NCBI GenBank assembly: GCA_051657165.1
Contig: JBOFKD010000290.1
Location: forward strand, 1-59,447
Length of the DNA: 59,447 nt
Direction: 5' to 3'
From: UBA7332 sp051657165
GTDB taxonomy: Bacteria; Bacteroidota; Bacteroidia; Bacteroidales; UBA7332
Every line of letters starts with the position of its first letter. The first letter of the stretch is position 1. The notes beneath the pieces were generated by a model, which was not told the origin of the DNA, did no database searches, and was given only the letters and a program-made list of their open reading frames with translations. A program made the position numbers and the translations under genes. Shown one piece after another: positions 25,226-35,300 of the stretch.

Positions 25226-27814
25226 CTATATGTTTGATGAATACTTGTATTTTCCCGAACCTACCTTATAGACTATCCCATTTGGCATCACAACTGTTGC
25301 TGAACTATTTGCAGGAATTACGACCTCTATATAAAAATGATTATCTTCAACTCTCCACTCACATTCAGCTTTCCCGAATGGAGTTATTAAACTACTTGAA
25401 GCACTTGTTACACCTGAAACAGGCGAAGGGCTAAACAATAATTCTTTAAATCCTACAGATTCATCCATCTGTTTAATTCCGCCCAATGCTGAAAAGAGCC
25501 ATTCCATAAAATGACCAAGCATACAATGATTATTTGATACAAATCCATAGGCTTGCCAGGATTCCGTTAATGAGGTTGCGCCATTAGCCAACTGCCACCC
25601 ATAACCAGGAACATCATAACGACTATTCATTCTATAAACTACTTCATTCTGATTTCTATCATCCAATGACTTCAGGACATATCGATAACCAATATCTCCA
25701 GCAGTCAACGCATAGTTTCTATTTTTTATATCCTCAACCAAATTATTCAAGATATGGGGCTCATCCTGCATATCGACTAATCCAACATAGAGAGCCATCG
25801 CGTTAGCTGTTTGACTATTTCTATCATATTGTTGCGTCTTTGCATTATAATATTTCATATTAAATGCCTTTTTTATTTCGGATGCCAATAGATCATATTT
25901 CTTAACATCATTTTGCAAGCCCAAAAGATTAGCTATTTCTCTCATAATCTTAACATCATAATAGTACATTGCTGTAGATGTAACACCTATAGAAGTGAGT
26001 TGTGAATACCCGGGAGACTTAGGTCCTAAATCAAACCAATCACCAAGTCCATATGCGACAATATAATTGTCAGAACGTGACGTTAAATAATCAATATACT
26101 TTGACATTTGATTATAGTATTTCTTCAGGAAATATTTATTGCCATACCATTTATAATTATACCATGAACTAATTATAAATGCACTTCCCCATTCTGGTGA
26201 ATTCTCAAATCCATCTGCAAAAGTTACATATTCCGGAGCTATGGTGGGAACCATACCATCCGGATTTTGAGCTTGAGCCATATCATCAATAGTTTTCTGA
26301 TAAAATGTTGATAGGTTGTATCTATACTGCATAGAGTATTGCATCAAGTGGGCTACCTCAAGCCAGCCTAATTTTTCACGATGAGGACAATCTGTTAATA
26401 TGGAAGCTAAGTTGCTTCGTATCGACCAATCGATTAATTCATAAATTTGATTGATCATAGGAGATGAGCAGCGGAAGTGTCCAACTTCCTCCGCTGAATT
26501 TGTCGTATGAAGAGCCAATAATTCAATAGAATCAATACTATCTTTTGAAATAACTTCTACATAACGAAAGCCATAATAGGTAAACCGTGGTCGCCAGATT
26601 TGTAATTCGTCATCTCCTAATATGTATGAAAAAGAATAAGGTCCACCACTTGCACTCTGATTAATCGTACTATCAGGATTTAAAAGCTCAGCTGGCTTTA
26701 GCAAAACTTCACTTCCTGCTTTTCCAGCAACTTTAAGTTCTATTATTCCAGACATATTCTGCCCAAAATCATAAACTAAATTCCCTGCAGAATTCTTAAA
26801 AATCTTAACGGGATTAAGAATATTTCGAACTTTTAATGGCTCATTCTTTTGAACTTCCAATTTTATGTCAGGATCACTAGTCTGTACAGAAACCCATTCC
26901 AATTCTGCTTTTTTTCTAGCATCATAGTCTTCTCCTCCATATATAGAGGAGTAAGTAATCGGTGAATTTGCCGCAGTCCATGATTTATCAGTCACTATTC
27001 GCTCTACTGTTCCATCCTCATATGCTATCATAATCACAGCTATAGCTTTAGGTGCACCAAAACTTATAAGTTGCTTAAAATATCTCTTGCGTGGGACATT
27101 ATAAAATCCTCCTCCCAATAAAATATCTAAATAATTTCCTCCGACTTTCAATGAGTCTTTTATGTCAAATGTAACATAAAGCGCACTCTTTCTGTAATCA
27201 GTCCACCCCGGATCAAGAAAATGGTCACTTACTTTAGTTCCATTTGCTAAAAGATCAAAGTGACCTAACCCACAAACCGAAATAAAGGCTTCTTTAATTG
27301 GTTTTTTAATTTCAAACTCACATCGCAGAATTGGCAATTTATACATACCTGTCTGACGACTACCTATTTCTTTGTTAACTAATGGTCCATGAATCCCTGG
27401 AAAAACAGTATACATCTTAACATCAGACTCTAATGAAATCCATTTTGCATCATCAAAACTAGGGGATGTTACAAATTTCTCTTTTTTACTCCATACGTCA
27501 TTCACCTTTACTTGCCAAAAATACACTTTACCACTCTCAAGTGATTTTCCATTATAAATTACATTTATAGAGTTATCAGATTTTATTGATTTCGAATCCC
27601 AAATTATATTTGATTCATCCGATACGACCAAACGATAAGACTTCTGAACACAATTAAATTTTTCACTATGAATTTTCCAACTAAATGTCGGAGGATCAGT
27701 CTCAATCCCTAAAGGTGTATGCTTTCCATTAACTCTTAAATCATAAATATCAATGTTCTGAGCAAATAAAATATTAGAAAAAATTAGACCTAATAAGATA
27801 ACTAGATTTCTCAT
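25226..27814 (-). CDS. GH78 alpha-L-rhamnosidase
   Basis: The 862-residue protein has a signal peptide (about 1-18, LFAQ). The canonical family 78 layout follows: N-terminal fibronectin-like domain (25-115), carbohydrate-binding jelly rolls (about 160-300 and 330-430), (alpha/alpha)6 catalytic domain (about 440-770) and a C-terminal beta-sandwich. The motif TDCPHREKLGW holds candidate general acid Glu480. A second conserved region is YGLGDWFDLG. It should release terminal alpha-L-rhamnose, in the periplasm. Its start overlaps the upstream sulfatase stop by ATGA, so the two are translationally coupled, pointing to joint desulfation and rhamnose removal. Confidence 0.93.
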   Translation of the reverse strand: MRNLVILLGLIFSNILFAQNIDIYDLRVNGKHTPLGIETDPPTFSWKIHSEKFNCVQKSYRLVVSDESNIIWDSKSIKSDNSINVIYNGKSLESGKVYFWQVKVNDVWSKKEKFVTSPSFDDAKWISLESDVKMYTVFPGIHGPLVNKEIGSRQTGMYKLPILRCEFEIKKPIKEAFISVCGLGHFDLLANGTKVSDHFLDPGWTDYRKSALYVTFDIKDSLKVGGNYLDILLGGGFYNVPRKRYFKQLISFGAPKAIAVIMIAYEDGTVERIVTDKSWTAANSPITYSSIYGGEDYDARKKAELEWVSVQTSDPDIKLEVQKNEPLKVRNILNPVKIFKNSAGNLVYDFGQNMSGIIELKVAGKAGSEVLLKPAELLNPDSTINQSASGGPYSFSYILGDDELQIWRPRFTYYGFRYVEVISKDSIDSIELLALHTTNSAEEVGHFRCSSPMINQIYELIDWSIRSNLASILTDCPHREKLGWLEVAHLMQYSMQYRYNLSTFYQKTIDDMAQAQNPDGMVPTIAPEYVTFADGFENSPEWGSAFIISSWYNYKWYGNKYFLKKYYNQMSKYIDYLTSRSDNYIVAYGLGDWFDLGPKSPGYSQLTSIGVTSTAMYYYDVKIMREIANLLGLQNDVKKYDLLASEIKKAFNMKYYNAKTQQYDRNSQTANAMALYVGLVDMQDEPHILNNLVEDIKNRNYALTAGDIGYRYVLKSLDDRNQNEVVYRMNSRYDVPGYGWQLANGATSLTESWQAYGFVSNNHCMLGHFMEWLFSALGGIKQMDESVGFKELLFSPSPVSGVTSASSSLITPFGKAECEWRVEDNHFYIEVVIPANSSATVVMPNGIVYKVGSGKYKYSSNI

Positions 27815-29244
27815 TCAATAATTACTTTAAACTTATCATTCACTTTTTTTTGCCAGTCCTTTAAATATAGCCGATGCTGATTTAGCACTTCTCTGTATTC
27901 TGAACTATAAGCTAAATTATTTTTTTCTCCGGGGTCAAGAGTAATATCAAAAAGTTGTTCATTACGTTTTCCACTAGAGTAAATACAATATTTAAATCGA
28001 GTACTACGTACCATCCTTCCTTTTCGATTCTTTTCAACTGGATTATCGGCTAGTTCGGTTACAATAAACGTTCTATCGATTTTTCTCTTTAATGATATTC
28101 CAGGAAGAACTTCTTCTAAATGTATATCAGCATAATCTAAACATGTAGGAAAAATGTCTAATAAAGAAACCAAATTATCACAAACCCCTTTTTTTTGGCC
28201 AGGAGCAATCAATATAAATGGAACTTTTACTGATTCTTCATAAAAAGATAATTTTGCAGCCCACTTATGAGCTCCCATACCATCTCCATGATCTGAAGTA
28301 AAAATAATAATTGAATTTTGGTATAGGTTTTTTCTTTTTAAAGCATCAACTATTATACCGACTTCTTTATCCACAGTTTCATTTAATCGATAATAATTGT
28401 AGATATAAGATTGCCACTCTTTCTCTGTATATTCGGAAGTATATTGAACTTCGTCTCCATATGGATTTGATTTTATCCTCTTATCATTTACAAATTCTGG
28501 TTCTAATGAATCTATATAAAAATTATCAGGAATAGGCGGCAAAAGCCCTCTTATTGAATCCGGATGGAGCCCAAGATTATTTGGCATTCGATACATTCCA
28601 AAAGGTCTGACCAATAAAACTGTATCTGTCTTTGTCTCATATCCATCTTTCCGAGGAACAAAACATATGTCATGCGGATTATGATAGTTAATAGACAGAA
28701 ATAATGGTTGAGCTTCATTATACTCCTCAAGAAAATTAACAACAGCCTTTGTGAGAGGTGGATCAGTATACGATCCCATCAACCACTGTGATGCCGGTGC
28801 TGAATAAAAAGGCAAAAATTCAAATCCATAACTTTCAATTTTTTTATTCATGGTTCGTTGAGGATAAATTTCAGGCAAATGCCATTTACCAGCTAAAACA
28901 GAACGATAACCAGCTTTGGAAAACACATCACCCATAGTGATTACACCCTCTTTAAAACATGAGTTATCATTCCAATCCATACCTATTTGCGAGGGCATTT
29001 TCCCTGTAACAATAGATGATCTTGATGGACCACTCACCGGAGATGTGCAATATGCATTTTTGAATAACAAACCATTAGAAGCCAAAGAGTCAATATTAGG
29101 AGTAGAGAGGTAAGGATTCCCTGTACAACTCATCGCTGAGCTATTCTGCTGATCTGTTATTATTAAAATAATATTGGGGCTTTGCGCCTGTATTGTAGCT
29201 AGTCCCGAAATAGCAAACGTGGATATAAATAATAATTCCTTCAT
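27811..29244 (-). CDS. Secreted family S1 sulfatase, Ser-type
   Basis: The 477-residue protein has a signal peptide (about 1-21, IQAQ), metal-binding Asp31 (IITDQQ) and the sulfatase signature SGPSRSSIVTGK with Ser71 at the formylglycine position. FTSDHGDGMGAHKWAAK provides later metal ligands and a sulfate-binding lysine. It is only distantly similar to the other sulfatase of the locus, suggesting a different sulfate position. A Ser-type site needs an anSME maturase, which must be encoded elsewhere. It overlaps the GH78 gene by 4 bp downstream and follows the DUF3823 gene after a 97-bp gap, which could hold a processing site or internal promoter. Confidence 0.93.
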   Translation of the reverse strand: MKELLFISTFAISGLATIQAQSPNIILIITDQQNSSAMSCTGNPYLSTPNIDSLASNGLLFKNAYCTSPVSGPSRSSIVTGKMPSQIGMDWNDNSCFKEGVITMGDVFSKAGYRSVLAGKWHLPEIYPQRTMNKKIESYGFEFLPFYSAPASQWLMGSYTDPPLTKAVVNFLEEYNEAQPLFLSINYHNPHDICFVPRKDGYETKTDTVLLVRPFGMYRMPNNLGLHPDSIRGLLPPIPDNFYIDSLEPEFVNDKRIKSNPYGDEVQYTSEYTEKEWQSYIYNYYRLNETVDKEVGIIVDALKRKNLYQNSIIIFTSDHGDGMGAHKWAAKLSFYEESVKVPFILIAPGQKKGVCDNLVSLLDIFPTCLDYADIHLEEVLPGISLKRKIDRTFIVTELADNPVEKNRKGRMVRSTRFKYCIYSSGKRNEQLFDITLDPGEKNNLAYSSEYREVLNQHRLYLKDWQKKVNDKFKVIIE

Positions 29245-29341
29245 AACTTCAAGCTTATGTATAAATACTTAAATTAACATAAAATATATTGCTATTTAAG
29301 CTTAAAATAACAATATACTTTTGAGCTATTACTTAAAGAAG

Positions 29342-30010
29342 TCAGGCAAATCGAATCAAAATAACCTTGCTATGATTATAATCACCTCCATTAGGCAAAT
29401 GTGTTACACCCACGCGGATATAATAGTCCGTGTTCGATTTTAAAGAAAGACCTTTCATTTCATAAGTAATTTCAGCATGTTCTACTGAGGAGTGTTTAAT
29501 TGCCTTCTTCTGGTTTGACGGTAGATCTCCAAAAACAAATTGAGGATAATTATTCCACATTACTGAAAAATAGTTTAGTTTATTACCACTATTTCCTTTC
29601 ACTTTAAACCTTACTGTAAATTTAGTTTTATCAGTTGCATCATAATCAACAGATAAATCATAAATGGAAACTCTTGGTGCTAATTCGTAGACTTTATCAA
29701 CTACAACATTATCTGTAATCGTAATTACATCTTGCTTACTATCTAGAATTGATGCTCCTGCTTTAGTTACATTAACCTTGTATACCCCTTCTTCTATTCG
29801 AGCTAGCTTAAAAGATCCATGAGAGTCTGATTTTGTATTTCCATTTGAAGCAAGTTGAGGATCAAGGATTAATTCAATATCAGCCAACCCTTCTTTAGTA
29901 AATGAATCAATTACTCGTCCCTTAAATGTCCCCTGATTTGTATTATTTATATCTCCACAAGAGAAATTCATAAGTACGCTTATAAATAACAATAATATTT
30001 TATTTTTCAT
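29342..30010 (-). CDS. DUF3823-type surface lipoprotein (putative glycan-binding protein)
   Basis: The 222-residue protein has a lipoprotein signal (NFSC, Cys18). A carboxypeptidase-regulatory-like beta domain (about 28-110, FKGRVIDSFTKEGLADIELIL) comes first. A second beta-rich domain (about 115-222) ends in VGVTHLPNGGDYNHSKVI, as in DUF3823 proteins that accompany SusC/SusD pairs. Such accessory lipoproteins are thought to sit on the cell surface and bind glycan next to SusD; binding here is inferred from position only. It is 8 bp downstream of susD. Confidence 0.82.
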   Translation of the reverse strand: MKNKILLLFISVLMNFSCGDINNTNQGTFKGRVIDSFTKEGLADIELILDPQLASNGNTKSDSHGSFKLARIEEGVYKVNVTKAGASILDSKQDVITITDNVVVDKVYELAPRVSIYDLSVDYDATDKTKFTVRFKVKGNSGNKLNYFSVMWNNYPQFVFGDLPSNQKKAIKHSSVEHAEITYEMKGLSLKSNTDYYIRVGVTHLPNGGDYNHSKVILIRFA

Positions 30011-30018
30011 AAGATGTA

Positions 30019-31734
30019 TTATTTCCAGTTTTCGTTTTGCTCTAAGTTTGAATTTTTCAATAGTTCTCCTTTTGGAAGTGGAAGAATATAAAATTTTTCA
30101 AGGAATACAGGCATATTTGTTTTGTCATGCCTTTGTATCCTGCGCGTATACTTAAAGCTTCCATCATCCAATTTATTTATCTGCATTGCTGTTAATTGTC
30201 TACTCAGATTTATATGTGCAAGCTTCCAGCGACGAAGGTCCCAATATCGCTTACATTCAAAAGCCAATTCAATGTATCGTTCATTCTGTATCAGACTTCT
30301 TAATTCATCTTTATTTAGTCCGTTTGAAATACCATATGAATCATTTTCTCCTGAGTTAATTCCAGCTCTAATTCGTATTTTCTTTAATTGGTCAATTGCG
30401 ACTGTGCTTTCACCTATTTCATTTGCCGCCTCTGCCAATCCTAACAACACTTCCGCATATCTAATTTCAATCCATTGTGTAAAACTTCCACGACCATATC
30501 CAAAATCACCTTTAGAGCCATCTAGAGTCTCATCGATCATCTTTCGCATAAAGTATCCTGTTGATGTACCCTTATCCAAATTATCCAAACCGTCTATATT
30601 GTATCTCGGGTCTTTAGGGTCTGTTGTCGGTGTAATATAAGTAAACACACTCTTCTTCTGAGGTCCATAAATATCTCCATTCCAAACTACAGATGCTCTT
30701 AGACGGGGATCACGTCCGACATAAGGATCTACCTCAGGGCTCTTTTTCAAATAAGGTGTACCATCTATCATTGGAAATGCGTCCACTAATTCCTGAGAAG
30801 GACAAATAGCCAATAGATCACCAACAGCCTGAGATATCATTTTATTAGCAGCATCCCACCCGTGAGTTTTAACCCCCTTTTTGAAGTCTCTAAACAATAT
30901 AACCTCTTTATTTGATGATCCTTTATCTGCCCAAATTGAGGCAAAATTAGAGTGTAAATCATATACTCCCATACTAACTACCTGCATATATGTATCATAT
31001 GCATCTTTCCAATATTTAACATCATCAGAGGGATTAAATAATGGACTTGCTCTAAACAATTGAATTCTCCCACAAAAAGACAATGCGGCACCAGAAGTTA
31101 TTCTCCCCCAGTCATCATCGGAATAACTCTCGGATAATAATTGAGCTGATTCTTTCAGTTCATTTATAATAAATTCAAAGCATTCATCTGTCGTATTTCT
31201 TTTAGGATAGAGAATTAATAGATTCGTTTCATTCTTATCTATAACATTCGTAATAATAGGGACTCCTCCATAGACCTTAATCATCTCCCAATACATAAGT
31301 GCTCTGAAAAATTTAACTTCCCCTATAAAGCGATTGCGCTTCTGTATTTGAACTTGCCCTGCATTGCTAGGTAAAACATAATATCTCTTTATATTCTCCA
31401 GGAATTCATTCGCCTTTCTAATTCCTGAATAGTTCCATACCTGATATGGAACATCCGTACGATCAGCAGCAAATCGAACTCCATTTAAAATATTTACACC
31501 TCGCCCATTAAGCCCACTACGCCCTTCATCAGTAATTATACCATCCTGATAGATACGACCTTGATCAAAGCCATTTGGCATCCAATTTTCATAAAATGAA
31601 TTAACGTTCAACTGTATTAGATTTGGATCACCCCAAACATATGAACCATCAATAGCCCCCAAATTTTTTTTATCCAATACATCCTGACATGAAATAGCCA
31701 GAAAGGCAAGAATGTATATAATACTCTTTCTCAT
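30019..31734 (-). CDS. susD: SusD-like glycan-binding lipoprotein
   Basis: The 571-residue RagB/SusD family protein has lipobox AISC (Cys16). Helical TPR-like segments include NRFIGEVKFFRALMYWEMIK and VYGGVPIITNV, and the typical C-terminal region has IQNERYIELAFECKRYWDLRRW. It should cap the SusC transporter on the outer surface and bind oligosaccharide. The spacing of 6 bp behind susC is the standard PUL arrangement. The ligand cannot be read from the sequence, but the enzymes downstream point to a sulfated rhamnose-containing glycan. Confidence 0.95.
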   Translation of the reverse strand: MRKSIIYILAFLAISCQDVLDKKNLGAIDGSYVWGDPNLIQLNVNSFYENWMPNGFDQGRIYQDGIITDEGRSGLNGRGVNILNGVRFAADRTDVPYQVWNYSGIRKANEFLENIKRYYVLPSNAGQVQIQKRNRFIGEVKFFRALMYWEMIKVYGGVPIITNVIDKNETNLLILYPKRNTTDECFEFIINELKESAQLLSESYSDDDWGRITSGAALSFCGRIQLFRASPLFNPSDDVKYWKDAYDTYMQVVSMGVYDLHSNFASIWADKGSSNKEVILFRDFKKGVKTHGWDAANKMISQAVGDLLAICPSQELVDAFPMIDGTPYLKKSPEVDPYVGRDPRLRASVVWNGDIYGPQKKSVFTYITPTTDPKDPRYNIDGLDNLDKGTSTGYFMRKMIDETLDGSKGDFGYGRGSFTQWIEIRYAEVLLGLAEAANEIGESTVAIDQLKKIRIRAGINSGENDSYGISNGLNKDELRSLIQNERYIELAFECKRYWDLRRWKLAHINLSRQLTAMQINKLDDGSFKYTRRIQRHDKTNMPVFLEKFYILPLPKGELLKNSNLEQNENWK

Positions 31735-31740
31735 TATAAT

Positions 31741-34700
31741 TTAAAATATTAGATTCACACCAATGTTAATAACTCTTTGTTGAGGATAATAATTTGTACT
31801 ACCGTCTTGTCTTTCCGGGTCAAACCCCGGCACACCATCTATAACAAATAAATTATTCCCCCCTATATATAATCTCAATCTCTCTATTGCCAGTTTAGAG
31901 AGAATTGATTTTGGAAATGTATACCCTAACTCTATATTTTTCAGTCTTAAATAGCTTCCATTAAATAACCAAAAAGTTGAATTTTTATTATTTGAAGGAT
32001 GATCAGCTTCACAAGCTTTTGGAAAACGAGCATTTTTATTATCGGGAGTCCATCTCTCATCATATAAATACTTTGGCATGTTTCCACTTCCAATAAACAT
32101 TTGCGTTGCAAAACCACTTAACATAACATTTCTATTAGCCGCTCCTTGAAATAAGCCACTAATATCAAACTCTCTCCATGATGCTGAGAAATTCAAACCA
32201 AACATAAGCTCAGGCACATTTCCATAACGCGAAATTATTTCACGATCTCGATCATCAAGGATACCATCTTCATTCAGATCAGCATATTTAACATCACCAG
32301 CAGTAGGCTTTGTGCCTTTAAACAGTGGCCATGAGGCAGCTTCCTCATCTGTTTGAAACAAACCCATTGAAACAAACCCAACTCTGTATCCCATAGGTTT
32401 TCCAACAGGAACATTCCATGGCTCAACCCCCGAGGCATAATCTTTTAAAACAACATTATTTCTTGCCCAACTAATATTGCCTCCAATACTATATCGCACT
32501 TCGCCAATCATTTTTTTATGATTAATCTGTAGTTCAAAGCCCTTAGCTGTAACAATACCATAGTTTTCAGAAGGAAGCGTAGCCCCAAATGTTCCAGGCA
32601 TAGAAGAGTTTCTTGAACCAAGAATATCATACGTTTTTTTCCTAAAGAAATCAGCTTCTACAGATATCAATCCATTATAAAAAGAGGCATCAACTCCTAT
32701 ATTTACAGTCGCCGTTTTTTCCCATGTTAAATCTTCATTTGGTATTCCCCCGCTCACAATTGACTTATCCGGATTTTGATTAAATATATATGATCCTCCA
32801 AATGAATAATTAGTCACCCATTGCCAACCTCCAACAGCATCATTTCCAAGTATACCATACGAACTTCTAATCTTCAAATTATCTAAATTAGAAAATTGAG
32901 CTAAAAATTTTTCTTCAGAGAGCCGCCATGCTAAAGAAACAGATGGGAAAAAGCCCCATCTTTGTGAAGGATGAAACTTAAGAGACCCATCGTACCTAAA
33001 TGATAATTCAGCAAGATATTTACTTTTGTAATCATAATTTGCACGACCAATATACCCTCTTCTAGCATCTTGTGATGGACTACCCGAATTTGATTGTTCA
33101 TTATCATCACCACCTGCAAATATCTGATCAATAGATGTAAATGGATAGTTTGTTCTAGAGGCTCCTAAAGAAGCTCCCAGCAAGTCAAACTGTTCATATA
33201 CAAACAGTCCTGACACGTTATGATCTTTAAACTTTTTATTATAAGTTAGAGTTAATGATGTTGTCAAGTTATTCCCTATATACATATCCTCTGATAAGGT
33301 TGTCTTATTAAATGTTCGCTCGCTTAATAGGCTACCATCTTCTGCATAAGAATATTGAGTATAGGGAGTTATAAAAGATTTCGAATGGTTTGCTCCACGA
33401 ACATAGCTTATTAATCCATTAAGTTTTAAGCCGCTTACATACGGGATTTTGATATCAACCCCTAAAATAGTGCGATAATTATTTGTGCGATTTTTCTTAT
33501 ATCCACTATTATCTCTTTCGGCTATTGGGTGCCGGCTCCCTGTATCAAAATAGCTCCCATCTGAATTGTAGATTTGATCCATCGGAGATCGTCTTATTGC
33601 ATACTCAAAAAGAGAGGCTGAACTAACTTGAGGCTGATTAAAGTTACTTTCTGTTCCTTGTAGATCTAATCGCACACTTACATTTTCTGTAATTTTAGCG
33701 TCAATATTAGCTCTTAAGTTTAGCCGATTATAATCCATACCATCATACATTCCTCCATCATTAAGATAACCTAACGACATGAAATATTTCACACGTTCAC
33801 TACCTCCATTTATACTTAAATTATATTTTTGATTTAATGACTTTTTCTTAAAGGTTTCATTGTACCAGTCAGAACTATTATTCTTTGCATTATTTACTAA
33901 TTCTTCAGAATAAAATTGTTCAGTATCATTTGGATTATTTATATCAAAGCCTTTATTTGTTTGAACTTCATTCCATAATGTAGCATATTCGTAGGCATTC
34001 AAAAATTCGGGATAGGATGTTGGAGAAGAAATTCCAAAATTTGTAGAAAAAGACAATTTAGGTTTTGTATTATCTCCTCTTTTAGTTGTTACTAAAACAA
34101 CGCCATTGGCAGCTCTCGCTCCATATACAGCTGCTGATGCATCTTTAAGAACCGATATAGATTCAATCTCATCAATATTGATTGCATCAAATGCCTCTTT
34201 GTTTACCTGTATTCCATCCACTACAAATAATACTGGTGCATTATTCCAGGAGGATTGACCGCGTATTGCAATGGATGCTCCCTGACCTGGTATTCCATTT
34301 GCCGCTGTCGATATGACACCAGGTAAACGACCAGCTAAAAGAGACGAAGTACTACTCGCATGTGTTTCTGCAATATCTTTTGATGAAATAGATACAACAG
34401 CTCCAGAAAGGTTCACTTTTTTTTGAGTTCCATATCCTACGACTACCACTTCTTCAATATCTTTACTATCGTCTAGCATCTTAATATTTAAAAAATTATC
34501 AATAGCTGATTTCACCTCAATCGTTTTATAACCAATATATGTAACTTTTATGATTGGAGCTTTATTCATAACTGACAACGAGAAGCTTCCGTCAACACCA
34601 GTAATTGTAGCATTATTTGTTCCTTTTTCAAGTACAGTAGCTCCTATTATTGCTAAACCATCGATATCTAGTACTTGCCCTTTGACAACAAAGTTTGACG

Positions 34701-34857
34701 ATCTACTTTTAGAAATAATTACATTTTTCTCATTTAATCCGATATTCTGACATTGAGCATTCATTTGACTCATGATTGCTAATGTTATAACTAAGAGTTT
34801 AATCATGTATTTGGATCGTGTAAAGAATACTCTTAATCCAGCAATTGGTTTTTGCAT
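31741..34857 (-). CDS. susC: SusC-like TonB-dependent outer-membrane transporter
   Basis: The 1038-residue protein has a signal sequence (an alternative start at 34803 gives the more typical MIKLLVITLA). A carboxypeptidase-D-like repeat (about 57-135, VVKGQVLDIDGLAIIGATV) is followed by the SusC-type TonB-proximal motif EEVVVVGYGTQKKVNLSGAV and a plug domain (about 140-270, with VLKDASAAVYGARAANGVV). A 22-strand barrel runs to a terminal aromatic/hydrophobic strand (NIGVNLIF). It would import oligosaccharides using energy passed from TonB-ExbBD. It is the first gene of the nine-gene PUL operon and is divergent from the AraC regulator. Confidence 0.96.
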   Translation of the reverse strand: MQKPIAGLRVFFTRSKYMIKLLVITLAIMSQMNAQCQNIGLNEKNVIISKSRSSNFVVKGQVLDIDGLAIIGATVLEKGTNNATITGVDGSFSLSVMNKAPIIKVTYIGYKTIEVKSAIDNFLNIKMLDDSKDIEEVVVVGYGTQKKVNLSGAVVSISSKDIAETHASSTSSLLAGRLPGVISTAANGIPGQGASIAIRGQSSWNNAPVLFVVDGIQVNKEAFDAINIDEIESISVLKDASAAVYGARAANGVVLVTTKRGDNTKPKLSFSTNFGISSPTSYPEFLNAYEYATLWNEVQTNKGFDINNPNDTEQFYSEELVNNAKNNSSDWYNETFKKKSLNQKYNLSINGGSERVKYFMSLGYLNDGGMYDGMDYNRLNLRANIDAKITENVSVRLDLQGTESNFNQPQVSSASLFEYAIRRSPMDQIYNSDGSYFDTGSRHPIAERDNSGYKKNRTNNYRTILGVDIKIPYVSGLKLNGLISYVRGANHSKSFITPYTQYSYAEDGSLLSERTFNKTTLSEDMYIGNNLTTSLTLTYNKKFKDHNVSGLFVYEQFDLLGASLGASRTNYPFTSIDQIFAGGDDNEQSNSGSPSQDARRGYIGRANYDYKSKYLAELSFRYDGSLKFHPSQRWGFFPSVSLAWRLSEEKFLAQFSNLDNLKIRSSYGILGNDAVGGWQWVTNYSFGGSYIFNQNPDKSIVSGGIPNEDLTWEKTATVNIGVDASFYNGLISVEADFFRKKTYDILGSRNSSMPGTFGATLPSENYGIVTAKGFELQINHKKMIGEVRYSIGGNISWARNNVVLKDYASGVEPWNVPVGKPMGYRVGFVSMGLFQTDEEAASWPLFKGTKPTAGDVKYADLNEDGILDDRDREIISRYGNVPELMFGLNFSASWREFDISGLFQGAANRNVMLSGFATQMFIGSGNMPKYLYDERWTPDNKNARFPKACEADHPSNNKNSTFWLFNGSYLRLKNIELGYTFPKSILSKLAIERLRLYIGGNNLFVIDGVPGFDPERQDGSTNYYPQQRVINIGVNLIF

Positions 34858-34889
34858 AGTTAATTCTATATTTATATTAAATTCATTAA

Positions 34890-34930
34890 TTGCAACTACA
34901 GAAATTATAATATTATCCTTCTAGTTGCAA
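34890..34930. promoter_or_regulatory. 9-bp inverted repeat TTGCAACTA at the susC promoter (candidate operator)
   Basis: TTGCAACTA (34890-34898) and TAGTTGCAA (34922-34930) are exact inverted copies with centres 32 bp apart, about three helical turns. The right arm overlaps the candidate -7 box. This arrangement suits a dimeric regulator such as the divergent AraC protein. Confidence 0.5.
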
Positions 34931-34935
34931 AATTA
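34928..34935 (-). promoter_or_regulatory. Candidate -7 box of the PUL operon
   Basis: On the minus strand the bases read TAATTTTG, matching TAnnTTTG, about 70 bp before the susC start at 34857. No clear -33 TTTG is seen, which is common for promoters that need an activator. Confidence 0.4.
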
Positions 34936-35160
34936 AATTAATACGCGATTATTATATTTTGAATTTTGATAATAAAGTATTGTTTTTTGATATTATTAAT
35001 ATTCCTAAATACACTTTACTGAGAACTGAAAAGAATTTAAATGCAACACCGAAATCTTATCAAATCAACCAAAATAAAACTAACTTGCATTAATCTACTA
35101 ATCTTCCTCCTATTCTTGAAATTAGTTCAATTTCTGCTTTTACTATAATAAATCATATCT
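34936..35160. other. AT-rich divergent intergenic segment
   Basis: This part of the 520-bp susC-araC intergenic region has no ORF or further recognisable box. It lies between the susC promoter candidate and the 44-bp palindrome. Confidence 0.4.
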
Positions 35161-35204
35161 ATTTTATAATCAACAAATTATATATAATTTGTTGATTATA
35201 AAAT
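35161..35204. repeat. 44-bp perfect palindrome in the susC-araC intergenic region
   Basis: The 20-bp arm 35161-35180 is exactly the reverse complement of 35185-35204, with TATA between them, which is itself palindromic. The arm core is ATAATCAACAAATTA. There is almost no GC, so it is a poor terminator. It lies 174 bp before the AraC start codon and about 225 bp from the susC promoter candidate. It could be an operator or a cruciform-forming site. Confidence 0.9.
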
Positions 35205-35300
35205 TAAATCCACTTTATATTTGAGGCATTTGCACCATACATAAAACTTTAATAAAATAACCTTCACATAATCTTACATATCCAAATTAATTAAATTATC

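Noticed and set aside
35161..35204. 44-bp palindrome read as an intrinsic terminator
   Set aside because: The stem is nearly all A/T, no gene ends nearby, and it lies between divergent starts.
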